A stretch of 64,000 nt of DNA from Devosia sp. MC521 (GCF_014127105.1 NZ_CP059902.1:2575001-2639000), one strand, 5' to 3'; counted from the stretch's first letter, positions 1 to 8,857 are shown. Notes: generated by a model not told the origin, from the sequence alone. Made by a program: numbers and translations.

Positions 1-189
1 GGTCCCAACAGCGACGTGTTGAACGATCTCACTATCGTAACCCATCAGCAGCAGCGCGTTGGACAGCGCAGGCACGATGACCGCGCCCCCGCCAATCCCA
101 AGCAGACCAGCGGCAATTCCGGACACAATACCGGTGGCGAGCAACCCGACAACGAACGGCCAATAGCCGATAAGTTCGCCCCAATTCAT
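1..189 (-). CDS. TauE/SafE family sulfite exporter-like permease, N-terminal fragment
   Basis: The gene starts with ATG at 189 and runs off the left edge, so only 63 codons are visible. The N-terminus reads MNWGELIGYWPFVVGLLATG and continues into a glycine-rich hydrophobic helix (AAGLLGIGGGAVIVPAL). That glycine-rich first segment is typical of TauE/SafE permeases (formerly DUF81), inner-membrane transporters proposed to export sulfite or other organosulfur anions. Only 3 bases separate it from the upstream yjbQ-like gene, so the two are probably cotranscribed. The substrate cannot be judged from this fragment. Confidence 0.75.
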   Translation of the reverse strand, partial: MNWGELIGYWPFVVGLLATGIVSGIAAGLLGIGGGAVIVPALSNALLLMGYDSEIVQHVAVGT

Positions 190-192
190 GTG

Positions 193-612
193 TTATTCTC
201 CGATGAGGTGGAGCACGATCTCGCGCCGATGCGGTCGGCGGCGGTGCTCAAAAAGATAAATACCCTGCCAGCTTCCGAACACGGGACGCCCCTCGCTCAC
301 CGGCACGCCGATTGAGGTCTGCGTCAGCGCGGCCTTTATGTGCGCCGGCATATCATCAGGCCCTTCAAGCGTATGGGCCAGCCAATCCATAGTCTCCGGC
401 ACGAGGCGTTTGAAGAAACCATCAAGGTCCACTTGCACGTCCGGATCGGCATTTTCCTGGATGGGCAGAGAGCAACTGGTGTGCCGGACAAAAACTGTCA
501 GCAGCCCCGTCGACATGCCAGTTTGCGCAACGAAACTGTTCACTGCACGAGAAAATTCGTAAAGCCCCGGCCCTTGCGTCTGAATGCTGTGACTGTGTAT
601 CGCTTGCTGCAT
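193..612 (-). CDS. YjbQ/UPF0047 family protein (secondary thiamine-phosphate synthase-like)
   Basis: The product has 139 residues, the usual length of the YjbQ/UPF0047 family. It carries the family blocks HTSCSL (about residues 44-49), PDDMPAHIK (about 85-93) and WQGIYLFEHR (about 114-123), whose His residues and acidic residues line the putative metal/phosphate site. E. coli YjbQ has weak thiamine-phosphate synthase activity, but the physiological role is unknown. The gene lies 3 bp upstream of the TauE/SafE gene on the same strand, which suggests an operon. Family assignment is firm; the biochemical role is not. Confidence 0.88.
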   Translation of the reverse strand: MQQAIHSHSIQTQGPGLYEFSRAVNSFVAQTGMSTGLLTVFVRHTSCSLPIQENADPDVQVDLDGFFKRLVPETMDWLAHTLEGPDDMPAHIKAALTQTSIGVPVSEGRPVFGSWQGIYLFEHRRRPHRREIVLHLIGE

Positions 613-867
613 CGCACATGCCTATCACGACGGGTTGGACTGGAGGAGCCTGACCACTGCGAAATCGTCCAGCGCCCCAATCCCGCCGCATTGTCGGATT
701 GCTTGTGTTATCCAGAATGTCTTGAGGAACTGCCCCAACAGCCCGGCGTTAGGGGATTATTACAAGATCTCCACCTGCTCCTGGCGACTGACACTTCGTT
801 CAGACTGGGTTCAGGCAAATAAATCGATCTTCCCGTCATAGTGTTACACACTCGAAGGAATTGACAT

Positions 868-3294
868 ATGAGTTTCAAGACCTGGCTCCTCACCGGGACC
901 AGCATCGGCCTCTTGGCCGTCGCGCCGCTTCCCGCCAATGCACAGGGTGCACAACTCCAATCTGCAATCCAGTCCTACCTGCAAGCGCAGGCATCGGGCG
1001 ATGCCGCCGCTCTTGAAGCTGCACAGTCGACGTTGACCAATGAGTGTATCGTCGCGGGCTTCTCTAGCGTCGAAGAATGCTTAGCATCGGGTGGTAGCGC
1101 TCCTGCGGCCCCCGCCGTCGATAATGCCGCCGCCGAAGCTGAAGCGGCCGCTGCTGCCGAAGCAGAAGCTCAGGCTGCTGCGGAAGCAGAGGCTGCCGCC
1201 GCTCAGGCCGCAGCTGACGAGCAAGCGCGCCAGGCAGCGGAAGCCGCTGCCAATGAAGCAGCAGCACAAGCTGCTGCCGAGGCCGAAGCACGTGCCGCTG
1301 CTGAACAGCAGGCTGCCGACGAAGCCGCTGCCGCTGCAGCGCGTGAGCAGGAAGAAGCCGCAGCCCGCGCTGAAGCTGAGGCTGCCGCACAGGCTCAGGC
1401 CGAAGCTGACGCCGCCGCTGCAGCTCAGGCAGAACAGGCCGCTCCTGTTGAACAGCCTGCCGTAGAGCAACCCGCCCCAGCCCCTGAGGCAACCCCTGAG
1501 GCTGCACCCGCTCCAGAGCCAACCCCTGCCCCTGTGGCACAGGTAGCCCCAGAAGCCGCACCAGCTCCAGCACCAGAAGCTGCGCCAGCACCCGAAGTCG
1601 CGCCTGCGCCTGCTCCAGAAGCGGTGCCAGTAGCACCGGGCGTTGACTATCAGGCAGAGTTGACCCGTCTCGTCACCGACTACGAAACAGCTATTTCCGA
1701 TCTACTGAACGGCGCCAATGCAGACGAAGTGAACCAGCGTCTCGCAGCCATCCGTGCAGAAATCTCCGACCTCTGCGCCGCTCAGGGCAATGGTGATGTC
1801 ACCTCCTGCCTCGCCGCCTTTGGCTTGGCACTGCCAGAAGTGCCTGGAATTGCCGCTCAACCTCCAGTGGAACAGCCTGTCGAACAGCCTGTAGTCGCGC
1901 CAGAAGTGCCAGTTGAACAGCCTACGCCTGTCGAGGAAACCACCTCTGATGGTCAGACTGCAGAACCGATCACGGAACTGCCAGCTGGCATCGAAGCCGA
2001 GCAAATCGCTCCGCTGCTCGATAGTGCCAAGGATGAGCCAATGGTGGCAGCGCCAGCCCCTGTTGACGGCCAACCAGCTGTGATTGCACCAGTCGAAATT
2101 GCTCCGGCAATCGTGACGGTCGAAACCCTGCCACAGACGGATGAAGCGGCACAGTCCGAAGAAATCCGCGCCATGGTCGAGGCGCCTCTCGCGAACGCAG
2201 AGGCAGGCACCGAAGTCGCTGCGACGAACAACACAACGGTCAACCAGACCGTGGTCAACAACTACGTGACCAATATCGTCAACAACGTCTCGAACGTCAA
2301 CAACAGCGTCACCAACAACACCACCGTGAACGACACGGTGACGAATAACAACACCAACATCACGAACAATCAGAACACCACCAATATCGGGCAGCAGAAC
2401 AACTACGTTCAGATAATTGAGGCCCCGGTACTGCAGCAAACCTCAACTGGCGATGCCATCGCACAGGTGATCCTGCAGGTTGGTACACAGCTGATTGTGA
2501 ACTCCATCGGTCAGGACACCAACCGCTTCTACAATCCGCAGCAGGACGAGATTTACTACGAAAATCTCTCCAACGGCCGCACGCGTGAAGTGATTGTCCG
2601 TCCTGATGGCACGCAGGTCATCACCGTGCGCAACCGCAATGGCGACATCCTGCGTCGCACGCGCATCACCCCAGATGGTCAGGAATATATCCTCGCCTAT
2701 TTCGATGATCGCTATGAGGAAAACCTCAACAACTGGCGCGATCCGGGTCTGGACCTGCCTCCGCTGCAGCTCAACATTCCAGCACGCGACTACGTTCTGG
2801 ATGCCCGTTACGCCGATGACCGTCAGCTGACGACCTTCTTTGCTCAGCCTCCGGTTGAACAGGTTGCCCGTCTCTATTCGATCGACGAAGTGAAGCGCTC
2901 GGCTCGTGTTCGTGACAGTGTGCGTAAGCTCGAAGTGGGTAACCTCACTTTCGATACGGGTGCTGCCACCATCGGCCGTGATCAGGTCGGTTCGCTCCAG
3001 AGCGTTGCCAACGCAATGCTGGCTCTGCTGCGCACCAATCCGAATGAAACCTTCCTTATCGAAGGTCACACGGACGCGGTCGGTTCGGACATTTCCAATC
3101 TCCGCCTCTCGGATTCTCGTGCCGCCACAGTCGCCCGCGTTCTCTCGGACTTCTATGGCGTACCGCCTGAAAACCTTGCCACCCAGGGTTACGGCGAACG
3201 CTATCTCAAGATCCGCACCGAAGCTGGCGAACGTGAAAATCGTCGCGTCACCATCCGCCGCATTACGCCGCTGGTAACAGTGGCAAACCGCTAA
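868..3294 (+). CDS. Exported OmpA-domain protein with Ala-rich helix, Pro-rich and Asn-rich segments
   Basis: The start is ATG 868 behind GAAGGA. Residues 1-25 form a signal peptide ending PANAQ. After a small domain (26-75), residues 87-192 are almost only Ala, Glu and Gln, as in a long helix or coiled coil. Residues 193-258 are Pro/Ala/Glu-rich, a second small domain spans 259-325, more Pro-rich linker follows, and residues 454-512 are dominated by Asn with Thr and Val. Residues 530-660 form an unassigned region, and 687-800 is a C-terminal OmpA-like peptidoglycan-binding domain (TFDTGAATI, EGHTDAVGS, NRRVTIRR). Cys pairs 60/71 and 303/314 have identical spacing. Peptidoglycan anchoring follows from the domain; the low-complexity arms suggest an envelope-spanning or surface role, which is inference. 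It is flanked by intergenic DNA and followed by a strong terminator, so it is probably monocistronic. Confidence 0.9.
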   Translation: MSFKTWLLTGTSIGLLAVAPLPANAQGAQLQSAIQSYLQAQASGDAAALEAAQSTLTNECIVAGFSSVEECLASGGSAPAAPAVDNAAAEAEAAAAAEAEAQAAAEAEAAAAQAAADEQARQAAEAAANEAAAQAAAEAEARAAAEQQAADEAAAAAAREQEEAAARAEAEAAAQAQAEADAAAAAQAEQAAPVEQPAVEQPAPAPEATPEAAPAPEPTPAPVAQVAPEAAPAPAPEAAPAPEVAPAPAPEAVPVAPGVDYQAELTRLVTDYETAISDLLNGANADEVNQRLAAIRAEISDLCAAQGNGDVTSCLAAFGLALPEVPGIAAQPPVEQPVEQPVVAPEVPVEQPTPVEETTSDGQTAEPITELPAGIEAEQIAPLLDSAKDEPMVAAPAPVDGQPAVIAPVEIAPAIVTVETLPQTDEAAQSEEIRAMVEAPLANAEAGTEVAATNNTTVNQTVVNNYVTNIVNNVSNVNNSVTNNTTVNDTVTNNNTNITNNQNTTNIGQQNNYVQIIEAPVLQQTSTGDAIAQVILQVGTQLIVNSIGQDTNRFYNPQQDEIYYENLSNGRTREVIVRPDGTQVITVRNRNGDILRRTRITPDGQEYILAYFDDRYEENLNNWRDPGLDLPPLQLNIPARDYVLDARYADDRQLTTFFAQPPVEQVARLYSIDEVKRSARVRDSVRKLEVGNLTFDTGAATIGRDQVGSLQSVANAMLALLRTNPNETFLIEGHTDAVGSDISNLRLSDSRAATVARVLSDFYGVPPENLATQGYGERYLKIRTEAGERENRRVTIRRITPLVTVANR

Positions 3295-3304
3295 AACCAC
3301 CCTC

Positions 3305-3336
3305 AAGGTCGGCCTTCGGGCCGACCTTACTTTTTA
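3305..3336 (+). terminator. Intrinsic terminator after the OmpA-domain gene
   Basis: A perfect 10-bp stem AAGGTCGGCC / GGCCGACCTT closes a TTCG loop and is followed by ACTTTTTA. Confidence 0.9.
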
Positions 3337-3407
3337 CCCTGCGGCGCAGAGACACTTGCGCGCCACAATCGTCTTGATAAGCCGGAGGCAATTGCCTTGG
3401 AGTTATC

Positions 3408-3923
3408 ATGAAAAAACTCGAACTCTTTGTTGAAAGCATTATCCTGGCGTCGCGCTGGCTGCTGGTCGCTTTCTACATCGGCCTGGCCGCCGCGCTTGGC
3501 CTCTACGCCCTCTCCTTCTTCGGCAAGCTCTTTGACTTTGCCACGAAGTTCATGGAGCTGAGCGAAAACGATACCATCCTCAAGCTGCTCAGCCTGATTG
3601 ATGCAGCCCTCATCGCCAGCCTAGTGGTTATGGTGATCATCTCGGGCTACGAAAACTTTGTCTCGCGTTTTGACGACGACAAGGACGTTCACTGGCTCGG
3701 CAAAATCGACGCAGGCTCGCTAAAAGTTAAGGTCGCTTCGACCATTGTCGCGATCTCTTCAATTCACTTGCTGCAGATTTTCCTCAACATCCCGAAGTAC
3801 GAAAACAACGAGATCATGTGGTACACAATTCTGCATGTGACCTTCATTTTCTCGGCGCTCTTCTTGGCCTACATCGATAAAATTACAAAAAAAACGGGCA
3901 AGGACGACACCCCGGGGCTCTAA
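3408..3923 (+). CDS. UPF0114/YqhA family inner-membrane protein
   Basis: This 171-residue protein matches the YqhA (UPF0114, TIGR00645) family in length and layout. It starts MKKLELFVESIILASRWLL, has a hydrophobic segment at about 14-38 and another at about 60-80, the family block SGYENFVSR (about 79-87), then TM helices around 107-125 and 138-156 and a short charged tail. The function of the family is unknown. The start follows GGAG 5-9 bases upstream. Terminators on both sides indicate a single-gene transcript. Confidence 0.88.
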   Translation: MKKLELFVESIILASRWLLVAFYIGLAAALGLYALSFFGKLFDFATKFMELSENDTILKLLSLIDAALIASLVVMVIISGYENFVSRFDDDKDVHWLGKIDAGSLKVKVASTIVAISSIHLLQIFLNIPKYENNEIMWYTILHVTFIFSALFLAYIDKITKKTGKDDTPGL

Positions 3924-3948
3924 CCCACAGAGCAAACTACTGTCAGTA

Positions 3949-3980
3949 GGGCGGAAATCGGCAAGATTTCCGCCCTCTTC
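3949..3980 (+). terminator. Intrinsic terminator after the YqhA-like gene
   Basis: An 11-bp perfect stem GGGCGGAAATC / GATTTCCGCCC with a 5-base loop is followed by TCTTC. Confidence 0.8.
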
Positions 3981-4055
3981 ACGTCTTTCGTCGTTTTGGA
4001 ACCAGCGAATTAAAAACGCGTTGAATCGGGGACGTTGAAACAAAGGAAACCTAAA

Positions 4056-4409
4056 ATGGCGACCCCAGAACGTGATCCAGTCTACACCCGCGACGAAAGC
4101 CGCACCGTTTACACTCGTGAGAGCAATGGTACCGGTTGGTTCGTCGGCATCATCGTAGCCCTAGCACTCCTCGCAATTGGCTATCTGGTTTTCTCCGCCA
4201 ATACCGGGCCAGCGACCGTTGATACCACTGCGCCAGCGCCAGCTATCGAAAGCACCGCTCCAATGACTGAAGCGCCTGCGACAGACGTTGCGCCTCCAGC
4301 TGCGCCAGCAGCACCAGAAGCGACTACCCCAGCTCCAGCAGCTCCGGCCGCTCCAGTGACCCCAGCTGCTCCGGCTACTCCGGCTACTCCGGTTGTGCCA
4401 GCCAACTAA
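4056..4409 (+). CDS. Small single-TM protein with Pro/Ala/Thr-rich tail
   Basis: The product has 117 residues. I chose ATG 4056 because AAAGGAAA lies 7 bases upstream, whereas the in-frame start at 4035 has no ribosome site. Residues 1-27 are charged and cytoplasmic-like, 28-48 form one TM helix (GWFVGIIVALALLAIGYLVF), and the rest is a disordered tail of APA/TPA repeats. Its topology is probably N-in with the tail in the periplasm. Similar short anchored Pro/Ala proteins occur widely in Hyphomicrobiales without known function. It is a single-gene unit with its own terminator. Confidence 0.75.
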   Translation: MATPERDPVYTRDESRTVYTRESNGTGWFVGIIVALALLAIGYLVFSANTGPATVDTTAPAPAIESTAPMTEAPATDVAPPAAPAAPEATTPAPAAPAAPVTPAAPATPATPVVPAN

Positions 4410-4441
4410 TTGATTGCACAGCCACATTAAGCGCGTTTAGC

Positions 4442-4472
4442 AGACCCCGGCTTGCCGGGGTCTTGCTATTTT
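4442..4472 (+). terminator. Intrinsic terminator
   Basis: The stem AGACCCCGGC / GCCGGGGTCT with a TT turn is followed by TGCTATTTT. It ends the small membrane-protein gene. Confidence 0.85.
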
Positions 4473-4542
4473 GACTTCATAGGACCGCTCCTATTGTAAT
4501 CCCCGACCGCGCGCACCATGTGCAGTTTTTCACGGAGACGAC

Positions 4543-5223
4543 ATGTTCAACATCGACCAAATTCTAAAGACGCTGCAGTCCGACCCGAACCTCAAGAGCA
4601 AGGCTCTGACCGGTGCGGCTGGCATGGCTGCTGGTATGTTGCTCTCTGGCGGTAAGCCGCACAAACTTTTGGAAACCGGCCTCAAGGCTGGGGCTATCGC
4701 AGCCGTTGGTGGCCTTGCGTATAAGGCTTGGCAGAACCATCAGGCCAATCAGGCCGGTCAGGCCGCGCCAGTGCGCGAAGATGCCTTCATCCCACAGCCG
4801 AACACGCCAGCGCAGGAAGATTTGGGCAAAACCCTCGTCCGCGCCATGATCGCCGCATCCAAGGCCGATGGTCGCATCGACGCCGACGAAAAAGAAGCAA
4901 TCTTCGCCAAGCTCAACACCATGCAGCTGTCCGGCGAGGAAAAGGCTTGGGTGTTTGACGAGCTCTCGTCCCCACTCGATATCAATGCTGTTGTCGCCCG
5001 CGCGGACACGCCTGAGCACGCCGCCGAAATCTATGCGGCCTCACTCGTCGCGATCACCGCTGATACCGCCGCAGAACAGGCTTATCTCGAAGCGCTGGCG
5101 GTCAAACTCAAGCTTGACCCAGCCCTCGTTGCTGAAATCCATCGTCAGGCCGGCGAAAAGCTGCCTCAGCCGAGCCAGCAGCCAATCGCCCCGCTCGCCT
5201 ACACCCCACAGTGGCAGCGCTAA
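4543..5223 (+). CDS. TerB/DUF533 (YebE-like) family protein
   Basis: The 226-residue protein has the two-part DUF533 layout. A glycine/alanine-rich amphipathic N-terminal part (residues 20-65, with GAAGMAAGMLLSGGK) is followed by a helical TerB-like domain (about 90-215) containing IAASKADGRIDADEKEAI, the acidic metal-binding motif of TerB folds. E. coli YebE is an inner-membrane protein of the envelope/zinc stress regulon, and no reaction is known. The gene stands alone between two terminators. Confidence 0.88.
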   Translation: MFNIDQILKTLQSDPNLKSKALTGAAGMAAGMLLSGGKPHKLLETGLKAGAIAAVGGLAYKAWQNHQANQAGQAAPVREDAFIPQPNTPAQEDLGKTLVRAMIAASKADGRIDADEKEAIFAKLNTMQLSGEEKAWVFDELSSPLDINAVVARADTPEHAAEIYAASLVAITADTAAEQAYLEALAVKLKLDPALVAEIHRQAGEKLPQPSQQPIAPLAYTPQWQR

Positions 5224-5238
5224 TATCTCCGATCCAAG

Positions 5239-5268
5239 AAGGCCCTCTTCCCGAGGGCCTTTTCATTT
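5239..5268 (+). terminator. Intrinsic terminator after the TerB-like gene
   Basis: A 9-bp stem AAGGCCCTC / GAGGGCCTT with loop TTCCC is followed by TTCATTTCT. Confidence 0.85.
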
Positions 5269-5359
5269 CTGGCAACAAAAACCTACCGTAGTTACATTCA
5301 TGTGCGCTCTTGCGTCATGCACCGGCTGCCTCCACTTCACGCGCTAAGGAGATACACCC

Positions 5360-6397
5360 ATGGAACTCGGCCTATATTCCTTCGCGGAAAACACCCCAGA
5401 CTTGCTCAACAATGGGCATTTGCAATCCCCGGCAGAACGCTTGCGGGATTTGATTGAAGAGATTGAGCTTGCCGATCAGCTCGGCCTTGCGTTCTACGGC
5501 TTGGGCGAACATCACCGCTCCGACTATGTCGCCTCGTCTCCGGTCACCATTCTGGCCTCCGCCGCCGCGCGCACCAAACAGATCAAGCTTTCGACCGCCG
5601 TCACCGTCCTCTCCTCAGAAGACCCTGTGCGCGTCTGGCAGCAGTTTTCAACGCTCGATCTTCTGTCCAATGGCCGCGCCGAAATCATGGCCGGTCGCGG
5701 CTCCTTCATCGAAAGCTTCCCGCTCTTCGGGCTCGATCTCAACGACTATGATGATCTCTTCGAGGAAAAGCTCGACATGCTCCTCGCTATCCGCAAGGGC
5801 GGGAAGGTCGCTTGGCCGGGCAGCCAGCATACAACCCCCATTCCGGGTCTGGAAATCTACCCCAAGCCCGCTCAGGAGCAGTTGCCGCTCTGGATCGCCG
5901 TTGGCGGCACCCCCAATTCCGTCGCGCGCGCCGCCTATCACGGCCTCAACCTGATGATTGCGATCATTGGTGGTCGTCCCCGTCAGTTCCAGCCGCTGAC
6001 CGAGCTCTATCGCCAGACCGCCGAAAAGGTTGGCCATGATGTGACCAAGCTCAAACTCGGGGTCTCCGGCCATGGCTTCATCGCTGAAAACAGCCAAGAT
6101 GCCCGCGACATAGCGTACCCGGCCCATAGCGCTGCCATGAATAAGATCGGCGCCGAACGCGGCTGGGGCCCAAGTTCACGCGCCCAGTTTGATGCCAACA
6201 CCACGCTTGAAGGGGCCTATTACATGGGCTCGCCGCAAGAAGTGATCGACAAGATTTTGGCTCAGCACGAATGGTTTAAACATGACCGTTTTGGTCTGCA
6301 GCTCAGCGTTGGTACGCTTCCTCATGACAAGGTCATGAAGGCAATTGAGCTTTACGGCACGGTCGTAAAACCGGCGATTGATAAGGCATTAGCATAA
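5360..6397 (+). CDS. LLM-class flavin-dependent oxidoreductase
   Basis: This is a 345-residue member of the luciferase-like monooxygenase superfamily. It starts MELGLYSFAENTPD after AAGGAGA and contains GLGEHHRSDY near residue 50, LLSNGRAEIMAGRGSFIE (about 97-114) and PLWIAVGGTPNSVARAA (about 175-191), which are typical TIM-barrel flavin-binding segments of the MsnO8/atf-type LLM group. It probably uses reduced FMN supplied by a separate reductase. The substrate is unknown and no neighbour hints at one. The gene is monocistronic. Confidence 0.88.
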   Translation: MELGLYSFAENTPDLLNNGHLQSPAERLRDLIEEIELADQLGLAFYGLGEHHRSDYVASSPVTILASAAARTKQIKLSTAVTVLSSEDPVRVWQQFSTLDLLSNGRAEIMAGRGSFIESFPLFGLDLNDYDDLFEEKLDMLLAIRKGGKVAWPGSQHTTPIPGLEIYPKPAQEQLPLWIAVGGTPNSVARAAYHGLNLMIAIIGGRPRQFQPLTELYRQTAEKVGHDVTKLKLGVSGHGFIAENSQDARDIAYPAHSAAMNKIGAERGWGPSSRAQFDANTTLEGAYYMGSPQEVIDKILAQHEWFKHDRFGLQLSVGTLPHDKVMKAIELYGTVVKPAIDKALA

Positions 6398-6464
6398 GTG
6401 AGTACGTCTTAAGCGCAGGCCCGACTTAACCATCGGTTAAGCGGGCCACGCCTAGCTCACGCGC

Positions 6465-6818
6465 ATGTGTTTTTCTTATCTCGTGCCTGAAAACTCAGCG
6501 AGCCGATCCAAGACGTCTCTCCTGAAAAACGCTGTCACTTGGCTCCCCGCAGTCGCTTTTGCGCTAGTCGGCGCCGGACTTCTTGCTGCCCCACAAGCGG
6601 CAGCAGACACCGGCGAGATGGCGGTGATCTTCCCCCCCTTCACCTCAGAAGCCACTGCTTGGGAACGCATCCACGAGGCTGGCGGCTTTGTTGTCGGTCC
6701 GACCCGCTTTTCCAACATTGTCGTCGTCTACGCCGACGATCCAGATTTCAAGTACCGCGCCAGCCAATTTGGCGCCCTTTGGTTCACCGCTGCCACTGGC
6801 CTATGTGCCGAGGCCTAA
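6465..6818 (+). CDS. Small membrane-anchored protein of unknown function, upstream of a chemoreceptor
   Basis: The 117-residue product has a hydrophobic segment around 25-46 ([20 protein letters not shown]) that could be a signal anchor. After it comes a compact soluble part with [20 protein letters not shown] and ends [15 protein letters not shown]. Short proteins with an 'FPPF/W-TSE' segment recur in Hyphomicrobiales as uncharacterised membrane proteins. The following chemoreceptor starts only 10 bases after its stop, so a shared transcript is likely. The start is uncertain: no clear Shine-Dalgarno precedes 6465. Confidence 0.65.
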   Translation: MCFSYLVPENSASRSKTSLLKNAVTWLPAVAFALVGAGLLAAPQAAADTGEMAVIFPPFTSEATAWERIHEAGGFVVGPTRFSNIVVVYADDPDFKYRASQFGALWFTAATGLCAEA

Positions 6819-6828
6819 AGCTAGTTCA

Positions 6829-8517
6829 ATGACACTTAACAATATTCGTTCTGTCGCGACCATTATGGTCACGGCCCTGACCCTGTTTATGGCGGCGACT
6901 GCTATCGTCGTAGAGCTGCTCATGCAGGGCAATTTTGGCACCACAGCGCTCATCGGCGCTGCCGGCATCGCAACGGTAGTAACCGGATTCTTGACCACAA
7001 GATCGAGCGCCGGCTTCCGTTATCTGCTGGTGACAGTGCTGATGGTCTCCATCTCTGCCATCATCGCTGCAACCAAGGGCACGCCTTGGCAGACCGACTT
7101 GCACATGGCTTTCTTCGCCTCGCTCGCTTTGAGCTCTTTGCTCTACGACGCGCGCGTCATTCTGGTGGGCACCATCGTTATCGCCATCCACCACCTTCTT
7201 CTGGGCATGACCCTGCCCGATCTGGTGTTTTATGGCGGCGGCGGCTTCCCCCGCGTCGTACTGCACGCTGTCATTCTGCTGGTCGAGGCCGCAGGCCTGA
7301 TTTGGCTGCTCCGCAATACTTTCGCTTTCGTCTCGCTCGCTGATCAGAACGCAAATGATGCAAACGCCAATGCCGAGCGTGCCATTTCGCTCGCTCGTGA
7401 CGTCGAGGAAAGCGAAGAAACACGCGTTGAAGACCGTCAGCGCACCCTGCAAGAGCTGCGCGATCAGTTCGGCACAGTCATCACGGCTACGCTCAATGGC
7501 GAATTTGGCCGCCGTGTGCCCGAGACCTTTGCAGAGCCCGACCTCAACAATCTGGCGCATGCCGTCAACGATCTCATTGCCAACCTTGAGACCGGGCTTG
7601 CGGAAACGTCATCCGTCATGGCGGCACTGTCGCAGAAGGACTTGAGCGCGCGCGTTACCGGCACCTATGCCCCCGTGTTTTCCGGCCTCAAGACCGACAC
7701 AAACCTCGTTGCCGACCGCATGAGTGACGTCATCACCACGATCCGGACCGCCACAACCACGCTGGCGCACGCAACGGGCGAACTCCTCGACGGCGCGGAA
7801 GCGCTCGCCCGCCGCACCAACGAGCAGTCAGAGGCCGTGCGTGAAACCGCCGTCGCCCTGGAGCAGCTGAGCCGCAATGTGGACGAGACCGCCGAGCGTG
7901 CTTCCAAAGCCCGCGCAGCCACGGAGTCCGTTGCCACCACGGCCGATCGCGGTACCACGGTCATGACCAATGCAACCGCCGCCATGGAGCGGATTGCCGC
8001 CTCCTCCCAGCAGATCGCTGGCATTATCACCATGATCGACGACATCGCCTTCCAGACCAACCTGCTGGCGCTCAACGCCTCAGTTGAAGCGGCCCGTGCA
8101 GGCGATGCCGGTCGCGGCTTTGCTGTGGTCGCGGTCGAAGTGCGCCGTCTGGCGCAATCTGCCGCCTCCTCATCCGCTCAGATCAAAACCCTGATCGAAC
8201 AGGCCACCAGCCAAGTTGGACAAGGTACGGTTCTGGTCAAGGATGCAGCGAGCGCCCTGAGCGAGATCACCCAGGCAGCCCATGTGAGCGACAGGCTCAT
8301 GCATGACATTGCCGAGGCCACGTCCGAGCAGAACCACGCCTTGCGCGCGATCGACGAAGCAGTGCAGCACATCGACGTGCTCACCCAGCACAATGCGCAA
8401 CTGGTTGAAACAACCCACAGTGCGGTTGCAGAAGCTCAGGGCGAAGCTGGAGCGCTCAATACGCTCGTCGGTGAGTTCCAGCTCGAAACCCGAGTTCCAC
8501 TCGCCAAGAGCGCTTAA
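6829..8517 (+). CDS. Methyl-accepting chemotaxis protein with multi-TM N-terminus
   Basis: I place the start at ATG 6829 ([15 protein letters not shown]), because an upstream in-frame extension overlaps the preceding gene. This gives 562 residues. About six hydrophobic helices fill residues 1-180, with no periplasmic sensor loop. Charged coiled-coil and HAMP-like segments follow (about 200-300), then the MCP signalling domain with the hairpin tip [20 protein letters not shown] at about residues 400-419. The C-terminus lacks a CheR/CheB tethering pentapeptide. Such receptors probably sense membrane, redox or energy state. Together with motAB in this window it indicates a motile cell; no che genes are present here. 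Confidence 0.92.
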   Translation: MTLNNIRSVATIMVTALTLFMAATAIVVELLMQGNFGTTALIGAAGIATVVTGFLTTRSSAGFRYLLVTVLMVSISAIIAATKGTPWQTDLHMAFFASLALSSLLYDARVILVGTIVIAIHHLLLGMTLPDLVFYGGGGFPRVVLHAVILLVEAAGLIWLLRNTFAFVSLADQNANDANANAERAISLARDVEESEETRVEDRQRTLQELRDQFGTVITATLNGEFGRRVPETFAEPDLNNLAHAVNDLIANLETGLAETSSVMAALSQKDLSARVTGTYAPVFSGLKTDTNLVADRMSDVITTIRTATTTLAHATGELLDGAEALARRTNEQSEAVRETAVALEQLSRNVDETAERASKARAATESVATTADRGTTVMTNATAAMERIAASSQQIAGIITMIDDIAFQTNLLALNASVEAARAGDAGRGFAVVAVEVRRLAQSAASSSAQIKTLIEQATSQVGQGTVLVKDAASALSEITQAAHVSDRLMHDIAEATSEQNHALRAIDEAVQHIDVLTQHNAQLVETTHSAVAEAQGEAGALNTLVGEFQLETRVPLAKSA

Positions 8518-8551
8518 AAAAGAAATGGCGCCATCGCGGGATGGCGCCATT
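8518..8551 (-). terminator. Terminator hairpin between the chemoreceptor and the minus-strand block
   Basis: A perfect 12-bp stem AATGGCGCCATC / GATGGCGCCATT closes a GCGG loop. Read on the minus strand it is followed by TCTTTTTT, so it ends the minus-strand transcript; on the plus strand it follows the MCP stop directly without a T-run. Confidence 0.8.
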
Positions 8552-8588
8552 CATAGCAGCTTACGCTCGCACTGTTCCAAGATAGACC

Positions 8589-8810
8589 TTACTTACCCGA
8601 ACGGCTCAGCGACTTGATAGCGAGTGGTGGCATGCCGGACTTTTCAGAAATCGCACGGTCCTGAGCTTCAATCTCAGCACGTGCAGGCTCATCGCCATCG
8701 AGGCCGCCGAGCAGGCCTGCATCAACCTTACGGTTCGAGCGCTGGGAGCCGTCTTCGTACACAACGTCAAACATCACGAATTCAGTGCGGGCAGTTGGCT
8801 TACGGGCCAT
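8589..8810 (-). CDS. Small conserved protein of unknown function (73 aa)
   Basis: The start is ATG 8810 because AAGGAGAA lies 8 bases upstream; the in-frame start at 8834 lies inside a terminator stem. The product reads MARKPTARTEFVMFDVVYED and has the internal motif LLGGLDGDEPARAEIEAQDR. It is hydrophilic, with no signal peptide or TM helix. I recall comparable short proteins in many Hyphomicrobiales but no function for them. An intrinsic terminator ends only 13-23 bases upstream of its start, so expression may depend on readthrough from the HlyU-like gene. Confidence 0.75.
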   Translation of the reverse strand: MARKPTARTEFVMFDVVYEDGSQRSNRKVDAGLLGGLDGDEPARAEIEAQDRAISEKSGMPPLAIKSLSRSGK

Positions 8811-8824
8811 CAGAGTTCTCCTTG

Positions 8825-8857
8825 CAAAAAACAACCGCGGGCCGATCGGCCCGCGGT
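8825..8857 (-). terminator. Perfect palindromic terminator just upstream of the 73-aa gene
   Basis: ACCGCGGGCC / GGCCCGCGGT form a perfect 10-bp stem around GATC. On the minus strand it is followed by TTGTTTTTTGC, and the ribosome site of the next gene comes immediately after. It ends the HlyU-like gene. Confidence 0.85.

Noticed and set aside
1064-1636. Leu/Arg/Gln-rich minus frame opposite the Ala-rich part of the OmpA-domain gene
   Set aside because: It is the direct mirror of GCN/GAA/CAG repeats in the sense frame.
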